DNA from: Gemmatimonadota bacterium
GTDB taxonomy: Bacteria; Latescibacterota; UBA2968; GCA-2709665
DNA: 43,530 nucleotides
Assembly (NCBI GenBank): GCA_028873695.1
Contig: JAPPNU010000042.1
Coordinates: 1-43,530 of the forward strand
Reading direction: 5' to 3'
Each line of letters opens with the position of its first letter. The stretch's first letter is position 1. Made by a program: the position numbers and the translations under genes. The notes beneath the pieces were generated by a model that was not told the DNA's origin, did no database searches, and saw nothing but the letters and a program-made list of their open reading frames with translations. Shown piece after piece: positions 1 to 10,200 of this stretch.

Positions 1-74
1 CTTTCCGGTACTTTTGTACATTTAAATCTGAAAATACTCGCTTAATTTGAGCCTAGGAGACGTTCATACCGATC

Positions 75-365
75 ATGTTGGAGCGCATCGTTGCGCGCTT
101 CGCCCCCTATCGCGTGATCCTGTTCGGATCACATGCGCGTGAAACAAACGGCAAGTGGAGCGACGTGGATTTCCTGGTCGTGTTGCCGAACGGTACAGAT
201 CAGCGTCAGGCCGCCGTCCAGATTTATCGGACGCTGGGCGATTTACCCGTGGCCAAGGATATCGTCGTAACCACCCCGGAGGAGATCGACCGTCGCGGTC
301 ATGTCGTCGGTAACGTGCTTTATTCTGCGCTCCGGGAGGGGAAAACCGTCTACGAACGACCCTGA
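75..365 (+). CDS. MNT-type nucleotidyltransferase domain protein (orphan)
   Basis: A 96-residue protein of the minimal nucleotidyltransferase (MNT) class. Residues 17-22 read GSHARE, close to the GSxARG signature, and SDVDFLVV follows with the DxD metal pair. Family members act as antitoxins that AMPylate a HEPN RNase partner, which is normally encoded just downstream. Here no HEPN gene follows: 240 bp without a recognisable gene lead into an ATPase remnant, so the gene looks orphaned. The ATG at 75 lies about 15 nt after a GGAG, a rather long spacing, so the true start is uncertain. Family call is firm; the antitoxin role is inferred. Confidence 0.8.
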   Translation: MLERIVARFAPYRVILFGSHARETNGKWSDVDFLVVLPNGTDQRQAAVQIYRTLGDLPVAKDIVVTTPEEIDRRGHVVGNVLYSALREGKTVYERP

Positions 366-603
366 TCGCGTTCATTTGGCACGTCGCCGGCTTCATTTCG
401 AGACCGAAGATCTCGTTGTCGGACAACGCTTCTTTTTGGGCGAAGGCGCTTGGCCTCGGCACACCCGATTTAACGTTTGACAAAATGGAAAATCGCCAAT
501 ACCCACCAGCTGTACTAAGACGCGAACGTCAAGACAAAGGACATCCTTCATTTGATAGCGAGCAGGTTGTCTCTTCGGGATCAATTGTGTTAAAAGAGCG
601 ATA

Positions 604-858
604 TGGTTGCTGATAGAGTTGGCTGAGGAGTTTCGGGACTATGCGCATCGAGGCGGTCAAGTGTTTGTTTCGACGCACTCCCCTGATTTCCTGAACGGTG
701 TGGAACTCGAAGAGATCTTCTATTTGGTAAAGAAAAATGGCTTCACCACGGTGCGTCGGGCATCCGATATCGAGTTGCTGCGCAACCTCGTCGACGAAGG
801 GGATTTGCCAGGTTCCCTATGGAAGCAAAGGCTTTTTGAGGGAGTCGGATTCCGATGA
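604..858 (+). pseudogene. C-terminal remnant of AAA_21/OLD-like ATPase
   Basis: Only about 83 C-terminal residues of an ABC-type (AAA_21, RecF/OLD-like) ATPase survive. They carry the STHSPDFLN signature around the switch histidine and the usual tail (VKKNGFTTVRRASD). No Walker A, Walker B or start codon with a ribosome binding site precedes it, and the frame is closed upstream by TAG at 556, so the 5' part is lost. It overlaps the start of the DUF4276 gene by 4 nt, the normal arrangement for this two-gene pair. Such pairs resemble AbiL/Rlo-type defence modules; with the ATPase gone the module is probably dead. Confidence 0.75.
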
Positions 859-1445
859 GGCGCATTGTCTTCCTCTTAGAAGAGTTCTCAATGGGGGGCT
901 TTCTGGAAGTCTTGCTGCCGAGATTTTTTCCAGATTTGTCCTTTCAGTGCGTGCCCCACGAGGGTAAGCAAGACCTTGATAGGAGTATCCCTCGCAAATT
1001 GAAGGCGTGGCGCGAGCCGGGCGTACATTTCTGTGTGATTCGGGACAACGATAGTGGCGATTGTCACGCACTGAAGGAAAGGCATTTCGCACTATGCAAG
1101 TCGAGTGGCAGGGGTGACACCTTGATCCGCATTGCTTGCCAGGAGTTGGAGGCCTGGTATCTGGGAGATCCGGATGCAATGGCGGAGGCGTTCGCTAACG
1201 ACAAGCTGCGGATGATCGGAGAAAAAGCGCGATTTCGCGATCCGGACGCTGTCGTCAGACCATCTGCCGAAGTCCGAAAGCTCGTACCTGAATTCCGAAA
1301 GGTTTCGGGCGCTCGCCGCATTGCCTGCCATTTGACCCGCGACAGGAATAGGTCGGCTAGTTCCCGCACTTTTCTAAGGGGAATCGAGGACCTATGGCGA
1401 AATCCCCTGATCGGGGATGCGCGTTGTCCATCAACCGTTGGATGA
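855..1445 (+). CDS. DUF4276 family (TOPRIM-like) protein
   Basis: A 196-residue protein matching the DUF4276 pattern: an early acidic EEFSMGGFLEVLLPR segment, VIRDNDSGDC (acidic DxDxxD-like cluster typical of TOPRIM-fold nucleases), then RIACQELEAWYLGD and a C-terminal SGARRIACHL...NRSASSRTFLRGIEDL block. The frame looks complete. The start overlaps the stop of the upstream ATPase remnant (ATGAG), which indicates former translational coupling. In the family this protein is the likely nuclease partner of an AAA_21 ATPase in defence or conflict systems. The family call is good; enzymatic function is inferred from the family and not demonstrable here. Confidence 0.78.
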   Translation: MRRIVFLLEEFSMGGFLEVLLPRFFPDLSFQCVPHEGKQDLDRSIPRKLKAWREPGVHFCVIRDNDSGDCHALKERHFALCKSSGRGDTLIRIACQELEAWYLGDPDAMAEAFANDKLRMIGEKARFRDPDAVVRPSAEVRKLVPEFRKVSGARRIACHLTRDRNRSASSRTFLRGIEDLWRNPLIGDARCPSTVG

Positions 1446-1457
1446 GGAAAGAGGACC

Positions 1458-2771
<1,314 letters not shown>

Positions 2772-2795
2772 CGCCTGCGCAATGTACTCGGCCGG

Positions 2796-4784
2796 GTGGA
2801 TTCGCCGTGGCGGCCGGCGAGCGCGGAGGAGAGTTTCGAGATCGTCCGCAGACGGCTTTTCGAACCCCTGGCGGGAACGGACGCGTACAAGCAGCGGGAT
2901 GTGACGGTGCGGGGTTTTGCTGAACTCTACCGAACGCAGCAGGTGGAGTTTCCGGCCGATTGCCGGACGATGGACTACCAGCGCCGCATTCAGGCCGCGT
3001 ACCCCATCCACCCAGAGATATTCGACAGGCTCTATACGGACTGGTCCGCGCTGGCCGGATTCCAGCGAACACGCGGCGTTTTGCGACTGATGGCTGCGGT
3101 AATCCATAGCCTGTGGGAGAATGGCGACCGCAATCCATTGATTTTGCCGTCCACGATTCCCATTGACGATCAGCGCGTCCAGAATGAGTTGACGCGGTAC
3201 CTGCCGGAGAACTGGACACCTGTCATTGAGAAAGACGTCGACGGGCACAGCGCGTTACCGCTCAGGATAGACGCAGAAACCCCGAATCTCGGCAAACTCG
3301 CCGCGGCTCGGCGCGTGGCGCGCACCGTATATATCGGCTCCGCGCCGACTTCTGCCGCGGCCCACCGCGGGATCGATGATGCCCGCGTCAAGCTCGGCTG
3401 CGTGATGCCGGGGGAGGCGCCGGCCATATTCGGCGACGCGTTGCGCCGGCTGGCGGCGGCCGCAACTTATCTGTACCAGGACAGCGCCCGGGTGTGGTAT
3501 GCCACGCAGCCCACCGTCACCAAGCTGGCCGAAGACCGCGCTGAACTGTTGAGGGGCCAACCCGACGAGGTGGCGGCCGAACTGGAAAAACGCCTTAAAG
3601 TGGACTTGAACGCGGCAGGTGACTTCGAGCGTATTCATTTGCTGCCCGTATCGGGGGCCGACGTTCCCGACGACCTGGACGCACGGCTCGTGGTACTTTC
3701 GTCGGAGCAACCGTATTCGAAAGAAGCGGACAATCCAGCCGAGGCTGCCGCAAGAGAGATCCTGGAAATGCGCGGGAACACGCCGAGGCTCTACAGAAAC
3801 ACCCTTGTCTTCCTCGCGGTGGACGGGGTCCGATGGCAGGATCTGGACGAAGCCCTGCGCCGGTATCTTGCGTGGGAATCGATCGTCCGGGACAAGGTCG
3901 AACTGAACCTGGACCCACACCAGGCCCGCCAGGCCGAAACTCAGAGGAATGCGGCGAGCGACACCGTCACGGCGCGACTTCCGGAGGCGTATCATTGGTT
4001 ACTCGTGCCGGAACAGTCGAATCCACAGTCGGCGATGTCGTGGAATGCGATTCGACTGACGGCATCGGGAGGGCTTGCCGAACGCGCTTCGAAGCGCCTG
4101 CGCAGCGACGAAATGCTGATTTCCTCGCTTGGCGCTACGATATTGCGAAAACACCTTGACGATGTTCCGCTCTGGCGTGGCAATCACGTGGAAGTGCGGC
4201 AACTCGTCCAGGATTTCGGTCAATTCCTTTACTTGCCCCGGCTCGCAGATCCGGAAGTCCTCACGCGTGCGATTCAGGACGGTGTGGGACTGATTACCTG
4301 GAGACTCGATAGCTTTGCTTTTGCCGAAAGCTACAACGAGGCGGAGAATCGTTATCTTGGGCTACGAGTGCAGGAGTCGGTCACCATTACGCCCGAAAGC
4401 AGTGCGCTTGTCGTGAAACCGGATGTTGCCAGCGAGCAGTTGAAAGTAGAACAGACTCCAGAAACCGGAGAAGAGACTCCCGGCCAGCCTGGCGTTCAAG
4501 TTCCTGGTGTAGACCCGGCGCCAACATCCCCGGAGCCAACCAAGCCGAAAGCCCGGCGATACCACGGCGCGGTAACGCTGAACGCCCAGCGGGTGGGTCG
4601 CGACGCAAGCCAGATCGCCGACGAGGTGATCGCACATCTGTCCGGTATCGTCGGTTCCGAAGTTAGCGTCACGCTGGAGATCCACGCGGAAATACCGGAC
4701 GGCGCCCCGGAGAACGTGGTGCGGACGGTCACGGAGAACAGCCAGACACTGAAGTTCGAGAGCCACGGGTTTGAGGAGTCGTAG
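2796..4784 (+). CDS. DUF499 ATPase, C-terminal part (after in-frame TAA)
   Basis: This is the continuation, in the same reading frame, of the HEPN/DUF499 protein beginning at 1458. Coding similarity resumes directly after the TAA at 2769 (RLRNVLGRVDSPWRPASAEE), so the GTG at 2796 is only the first possible start and has no convincing ribosome binding site. The segment holds the rest of the ATPase module, a long helical region and a Pro-rich linker (about residues 555-590: PGQPGVQVPGVDPAPTSPEP). A compact C-terminal domain ends in SLKFESHGFEE-like residues. No other lesion is visible over 660 codons, so the nonsense change is either recent, suppressed or an artefact. On its own the fragment lacks Walker A and B. 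Confidence 0.75.
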   Translation: MDSPWRPASAEESFEIVRRRLFEPLAGTDAYKQRDVTVRGFAELYRTQQVEFPADCRTMDYQRRIQAAYPIHPEIFDRLYTDWSALAGFQRTRGVLRLMAAVIHSLWENGDRNPLILPSTIPIDDQRVQNELTRYLPENWTPVIEKDVDGHSALPLRIDAETPNLGKLAAARRVARTVYIGSAPTSAAAHRGIDDARVKLGCVMPGEAPAIFGDALRRLAAAATYLYQDSARVWYATQPTVTKLAEDRAELLRGQPDEVAAELEKRLKVDLNAAGDFERIHLLPVSGADVPDDLDARLVVLSSEQPYSKEADNPAEAAAREILEMRGNTPRLYRNTLVFLAVDGVRWQDLDEALRRYLAWESIVRDKVELNLDPHQARQAETQRNAASDTVTARLPEAYHWLLVPEQSNPQSAMSWNAIRLTASGGLAERASKRLRSDEMLISSLGATILRKHLDDVPLWRGNHVEVRQLVQDFGQFLYLPRLADPEVLTRAIQDGVGLITWRLDSFAFAESYNEAENRYLGLRVQESVTITPESSALVVKPDVASEQLKVEQTPETGEETPGQPGVQVPGVDPAPTSPEPTKPKARRYHGAVTLNAQRVGRDASQIADEVIAHLSGIVGSEVSVTLEIHAEIPDGAPENVVRTVTENSQTLKFESHGFEES

Positions 4785-4884
4785 GAAACCAGGATGAAAC
4801 CTGGGCGATCAGTCGACGTCGAATAGCCTCGTTGGTCGCTATTGGGCAAAGCCGTGCGATGACATATTATTAGGAGGATGATCG

Positions 4885-5115
4885 ATGCCAGGGCAAGGTT
4901 CGGCCGGCAACGTCCTTGCAGCTTTGTGCAGTCTGATAATACCAGGCCTGGGTCAGTTGCTTCAGGGACGATTACTGATAGCACTGATCCAGTTTTGCCT
5001 GGCCGCCGTACTGTGGGTTTTCCTGTTGGGGTGGCTGATCCACCTTTGGTCGATTCTGGACGCGGCACGGTGGAAGCCGCCAGATGATCCAACTCCTGCG
5101 ACGGGCACGGGTTGA
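4885..5115 (+). CDS. Small TM2-like membrane protein
   Basis: A 76-residue hydrophobic protein with two predicted membrane segments: roughly residues 10-26 (LAALCSLIIPGLGQLLQ) and 30-55. The IIPGLGQL turn between or at the end of the first helix resembles small TM2-type proteins. The start at 4885 is chosen over the ATG at 4878 because AGGAGG at 4871-4876 sits 8 nt before 4885 and only 1 nt before 4878. It stands alone between the DUF499 gene and gene fragments. Function is unknown. Confidence 0.6.
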   Translation: MPGQGSAGNVLAALCSLIIPGLGQLLQGRLLIALIQFCLAAVLWVFLLGWLIHLWSILDAARWKPPDDPTPATGTG

Positions 5116-5134
5116 ATGCCCGCCGATCGCCGGG

Positions 5135-5194
5135 CGGCCTGTGATCGAGGCGTTGGTCAATGTGGTCGCCCAACGCGACAACTCGATATTGGGC
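5135..5194 (+). pseudogene. Possible fragment of AlbA_2/HATPase_c_4 protein
   Basis: In one frame about 20 codons read VIEALVNVVAQRDNSILG. This resembles the EALVNAVxHRDYS motif of RecG-like/AlbA_2 putative transcriptional regulators (HATPase_c_4 part). Nothing recognisable of that family flanks it, so if genuine it is a short remnant. The match is short and from memory. Confidence 0.25.
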
Positions 5195-5294
5195 TTGCGG
5201 ACTAAAAAAGCCAGGGATGATGCGGGCGGGATGCCCGTGCGGGTGGGGGTGCTATGGGAGTGCCCCCTGAATTCGTTTTGGGGAGCGAAGCCAT

Positions 5295-5378
5295 ATGGAG
5301 TTCACGATTGGCCAAATTGTACAGCTGGTTTCCAATCCGTCGGCTAAAGGCGTTGTTGTCAAGCATTGGATCTGTTGA
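5295..5378 (+). pseudogene. 27-codon stub resembling a helicase-gene start
   Basis: An ATG at 5295 with GGGGAG 9 nt upstream opens a frame reading MEFTIGQIVQLVSNPSAKG before a TGA at 5376. The pattern F-x-x-G-Q-x-V-x-L-x-S-x-P-x-x-x-G-V is how many large SNF2/DEAD-type helicases of defence islands begin. A helicase is a usual neighbour of DUF499 genes, which supports the reading. The remaining frame is missing, so only a 5' stub is left. The call rests on a short motif and on context. Confidence 0.35.
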
Positions 5379-5694
5379 GAGTCATTGGTTAGATAAGAAG
5401 ACACCTTTGCATGAGCGATCCAAGTCGAGTTACGGTAAATTGGACCAAAAGGATACGTGGAGCGACCTGGATCGAGATGATCTAGCCTCCGCTTCCTTGC
5501 ATTACGCGTCGACGCTCTACTCGGAGGAGGAGGACTTCGCTCCCGCAATCGGAAATGAGTCGTCAAAATAGCTATACCATTCAACGGAAACGAAAACCAT
5601 ACCGCATAGCAGGTCAGTCGCCAACTTTCAATGGGGAAATACCCGTGCCGATGTGGCCAAGTAACCCGTGAGGTTTCTTAGGAGGAATGCACAC
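5379..5694 (+). other. Spacer without recognised gene
   Basis: An open frame runs through much of 5254-5571 but has no family resemblance, no good ribosome binding site and ordinary composition. I see no RNA gene or clear repeat. It probably consists of eroded coding DNA from the defence island. Confidence 0.35.
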
Positions 5695-6714
5695 GTGTCG
5701 ACCAAGCGGAGTCATGTCGTTCAGCATCCTGTACCGATCGGAAACCAGCCAGTTCGCGTCCTCGAGACGCAAATGCTGAAGTGGTTCGAAAGCAAATTTC
5801 CCGATTTCAAGTGCGAAATTGCGAAGATCGTCAATGCCGGCGGAGCATCGAGGATAATAGATTACAACTGTGATGAAGTACCAATTCTCGGTACGGCCGG
5901 CAGATATAGAACACCATATATCACAGAGGACGGAAAGATCTGCATCCATGAGACATTCCTTTCTTATGTTTGGGCATTAAGCTATTCCATAATGGTGATC
6001 TTCGATGAGGAATTCCACGGACCGCGTACTGGACAACAGCCTGGGCACGGAAAGGAAATCGGAGAATTCTTGCAATTCGGCTACGATGTCCTGGAGTACG
6101 GCCTTTACCTACGAAGAAGCTATAAACGATGGCCCAATTCTCTCCCTAATCCAGATCCAAACTGGTACCGGGGTGACGACACCTATTATCCCCAGCGAGC
6201 AAACGGCATCTACGTGGCTGCAGTGGACTTCATTCTGTGCCATGAACTTGGACATGCCGCTTGTGGACATCTGAAGAAGGATGCTGAAGCGCGTTCGAAG
6301 GGGAAGTTCATTCCCAGTTACGAGATCAAGGAGGGTGAGATTGAAGCCGACGCGTGGGCGCTAGAAAGGGTTATTCGAGGCGTCAAACACTCTCCAGAAA
6401 ATAAAGAAACCGTAGGTTTTGGTGCCATTGCTGGGCTCGCATGTCTCTTATTCCTCCGAAAAGACCTTACGTCACGAACCCATCCTGATACAGATAGCAG
6501 AATTCGTGCTGTACTTGAGCGACTCGGAGAAGAAAAAATAAAAAACCTTTGGGGTATCGCGGCCACTTACTACGTAGCTTGGTCACACGCCTCAAGCGCC
6601 GGGCTAGACTTTGGGGTCGAGTTTGACACGTATGGCGATTTCGTGGACCACATAGAACGACAGCTATCCGAAATCAAGTTTTGCGAGGAGAAACGGAGGT
6701 TCACATTTGACTGA
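5695..6714 (+). CDS. HExxH zinc metalloprotease, Lit/U49-like
   Basis: A protein of 339 residues when started at GTG 5695, which lies 9 nt after AGGAGG (5680-5685); the longer frame from 5668 would place this ribosome binding site inside the gene. The zinc-binding helix is CHELGHAACGHL (H183, E184, H187), and a downstream EIEADAWALE (E215/E217, D219) supplies the third ligand typical of gluzincins. There is no signal peptide and no clear membrane segment, so a cytoplasmic enzyme is expected. Arrangement and length recall Peptidase U49, whose founder Lit cleaves EF-Tu during phage exclusion. M48/M78-like proteases are the alternative. The setting in a defence-gene island favours a defence role, which is inference. 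Confidence 0.65.
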   Translation: MSTKRSHVVQHPVPIGNQPVRVLETQMLKWFESKFPDFKCEIAKIVNAGGASRIIDYNCDEVPILGTAGRYRTPYITEDGKICIHETFLSYVWALSYSIMVIFDEEFHGPRTGQQPGHGKEIGEFLQFGYDVLEYGLYLRRSYKRWPNSLPNPDPNWYRGDDTYYPQRANGIYVAAVDFILCHELGHAACGHLKKDAEARSKGKFIPSYEIKEGEIEADAWALERVIRGVKHSPENKETVGFGAIAGLACLLFLRKDLTSRTHPDTDSRIRAVLERLGEEKIKNLWGIAATYYVAWSHASSAGLDFGVEFDTYGDFVDHIERQLSEIKFCEEKRRFTFD

Positions 6715-7231
6715 GAGTTTCTCTGGTCGGAAATCTGCTGCACTGGCATAGGTCAATTGGCCAGTCGTGGGAGTCTCACGAATGGCTTTCTTGAGTGTCT
6801 CCCCCACCTGCGAGGTAGATCCAAGCGAACGCAAGAAGCCCAAGCGTTAGCCTTAAATTGGCGTCTTTTGGCGGTGTTCCCGGGATCGATGGTTTCCGTG
6901 GATCGATGTCGCCTGCCCGTGGCGAGGAATGCGCGGGGCGGTGCCGCAGAAGTCGTGAATGCCTTTCCCGGGAGCGAGGGCATGGTTGCCCTCGGTGGCA
7001 AATGCGGAAGGCCGTGGCGCCGAGGTTTCAGATTTGGTTTCTGATGTATTGAATGCACCTTTCCCTCGATGTAGGAAATGATGGGTTACACGAAGTGCGA
7101 GGGCAGGGATGCCATCGCTCCGGACATTGGTGGACTACGGTTTGATATAGGGCAGGACGGGGTCGGTCTGGGTACGCGAAGGGTCGTCATTTGTTCGAAG
7201 GCGGTTTTCGAGTCTAACGGAGGAATGAACC
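6715..7231. other. Intergenic region before first lyase-propeller gene
   Basis: About 517 bp without a supported gene. Open frames here (for example 6757-7044) show no family resemblance and are arginine/glycine-rich as expected from random GC-rich DNA. The 3' end holds the ribosome binding site GGAGG (7219-7223) of the gene at 7232. I found no convincing promoter or RNA. Confidence 0.4.
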
Positions 7232-10200
7232 ATGGCATTCTCACCTGCGATTCATGAGACGGATCTTGGGCAAGGCGTCTGCATTTCGGCGCCGGCGGGG
7301 GATTCCTACCAGGATGCGGCCGTTAATCTGAAGGCGGTCCTGGAGGATACCCTCTCGGGACGTGTGGACGTGCTGCCGGATGAGAAGCTGGATGCAGAGG
7401 GACGCCACGTGATCGCGCTGGGGAACATGATGGACAGCGCGTTCCTGCGAACGCTCTACTTTCGGGCGTACGACCTGACCGACCGCGTCTGGCCGGGTCC
7501 CGGCGGGTGGGTTGTGCGCACAATGCCTCATTCATTGGACGGCGTTGGGCACGTCGTGGTGGCGGGCGTGAGCAGCACGGAAGACATTGACGATGCGGCC
7601 GGGGCGCTGGGTCGTTCGATTGCGGAAAACGGACCTGTACTGCCGTTCCAATACGAAGTGCATCCGGGCATGTGGTCCAATCTGTACGTGGAGCCGGCGA
7701 ACGAGTTGCTGGCCAAAAGCAACCGGGATATCGAGCAGGAATCCATCGGCGGCGGGTCCGGCGACTGGACCTATATGATGGTTATCGCCGATATCGGGAT
7801 GCTCGCGGTGCAGACCGGAAATCAGGCGCTGATGTCGATGTTCTGCCATCAGATTCATCACTTTGCCCGCACGCGCTGGTTCGAGCGGACGCTGGAGGAC
7901 CCCACGTTGATCCACGGGTTCATCCGCGTGCTTCTGTTGCCGTTCGCGATCCTGGAGAACCATCCCTCCCTTCCCGCCGAACAGCGGGAGGAGACGCTGG
8001 AGGCGCTGCTGGGACTCTTCCGATCGGCGGAGGGGGCCGGTAATGCAGGGCTGCTCAGCTGCGTGGGCGTGGACCGGGTACGCCAGAACCATCAGACCCG
8101 TTCCGCGCTCGATATGTTTTACGGGGGCCGCTATTTCCACCAGGTGCATGGGCTCGCGGAGGGGTTGGCGTGGATGAAGCTGGCGGAGGTCTTCTTTGCG
8201 CCGCAGATGGGATCGAACAAGCCCGTTTGCGACTCGTGGGGCCATCAGTGGGGGGCCTCGCTGTTCAACACGGCGGACTATGCGCTGGCCGCCGGGAAGA
8301 TGGACTACTTCTCGAGCCGGCCCTATCTGGAGGGCGTGGACCGGGCGCTTATCGCGCACAGCAACCTGGAGCGCGGGCCGGAGCAATACTGCCGTATGGC
8401 CGCGGCGGTAACGGGGAATGACGAATATCTGCAGCTTTGTGAATCCATCGACGAAGGCGCGACAGCGGAACGGACGATTCGAGGCGCAGAGGAACCCCTG
8501 CGGACCTGGGTGACCGGGCGCCAGGCGTTGGCGCCGGAACGGTTGGGCCGGGTCGGCGTGGCCCCTTTGTCGCGGTTGTTCTACGATTCGCTCGAAGAAT
8601 ACACCACGTTTGCACCGGTGAACGGCGTCTATCTGAGGAATCTGCCATACGAACAGACGTTCGACAAGGTGTACTTCCGCTCCGGATGGACGGACCAGGA
8701 CGATTACCTGCTGCTGGACGGCATCTCGGGGGGCTCACATTCCTATCAGGACGGCAACTGCATCGTGCGTTACACCAGCCGGGGCGCGTCCTGGTTCAGG
8801 TTTGCCGGTGGCCACCAGCCGGCGACCGTCCGGGACTACACGGGCGTGAGCGTTTCGGTGGACGGCGCCGGGCCGGGGTGCGAGTCCAGGTACGCGGCCC
8901 TGCGGTACCTGCACGAGGGGGAGACCCTCGCTGTGGCCGGCACGTCAATGACCTATCCGGAGCAGGGCGACTGGCGCCGGCATATCGTGTACAGCCGCGA
9001 CGGGTGGTTTCTGGTTGTCGACGAGGTCTGGGCCGCCGTCGCCGGGGAATTTCTGGTGGAGTGCCGGTGGCATCTGCTGGGTGAGGCGTCCCTTTCAGAT
9101 GGCCTGTTGCGGTCCGTTCAGGGAGACGCGCAGCTGAACATGCGGCACGCGGGAAGCGGGCGCCAGGACCTGGTACCTTCGGACTACTGGTGCGCGGAAG
9201 ACCACTCGCGGTGGGTCCAGCGTTCCCTGGCGGCGCTCCGACCTGGAACCGGGACGCGGATGGCCACCCTTTTCTGGACCGACCCGGTGGATGATGGCAG
9301 GGATTTCAGGCTGGTCGAGGAGAAGAACGGCTTTCGAATCGAAGGAGGCCGCGAACGCGTCACGGTTGTACTGAAAGAGGGTATTGAAACCCCTGAGGTC
9401 ACCAGATCCATCGCAACGCTGCCCACGGCCGGTCAAGCTGTGGATGCGTCCGATTCCACGCCGTTTCAGATTGCCGGCGGCGAAGCGAGGCCCGTCTGGC
9501 GTACGAGGTGCGCGGATGCCGTGAGGGCGCTGGATATCGGGAATGACAGAGGATTCGCGGGCGACGGCGGCGGGGTGACCGCGTTCAGTTCTGACGGCGC
9601 GCAGTTATGGAAAAGAGAGATCGACTGCGGGGTCCGCGCCATTGCGGCTCTGGCCGATGGCGGCGCTGCCGCGGGAGGCGACGGGGAAACCGTTTACAGG
9701 CTGGATGCATCCGGAGAGACGCTCTGGTCCTATCGGATCGAATGGCAGCCGATGAACTGGGACAGCTGGTCCCGGAAGAACTGCGTGGTATTGAGCCTCG
9801 CGGTCGGCGACGTCGATGCGGATGGACGGGAAGAGATACTTGTGGGATGCGCGGACCGTCACGTCTACGCATTCGACGCCGGCGGCAGTCCGTTGTGGCG
9901 TTCCCCGTGCCAATGGGGACCGCCGGTGTGTCTGGATACCGCGCGGCTGACGGATGGGCCGGAGCGGGAGACGCTCACCGGCCTGGCGGACCCGGCCATT
10001 CACGCGCACACGCTGGTTTTCGGGAAGGACGGGACGCTCTGGAAGCCCCTTAAGAGGCCGGACATCGTCAACTGGTCGATTCCCTCCTGGTCGCGCTGCC
10101 TGCGCGTAGCGGACGTGGACGGGGACGGCCGGGACGAGGTGATCAGCGGGGTGGATACCAATCACCGGCAGTTGATCGTCTACGGGCGGGACGGCGAGGT

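Noticed and set aside
1..74. Promoter in the AT-rich left edge
   Set aside because: No -35/-10 pair at acceptable spacing could be fixed.
416..613. Small open frame between MNT gene and ATPase remnant
   Set aside because: No family resemblance and no supporting ribosome binding site; likely spacer or eroded DNA.
6757..7044. Open frame in the gap before paralogue 1
   Set aside because: No start signal and no recognisable motif.
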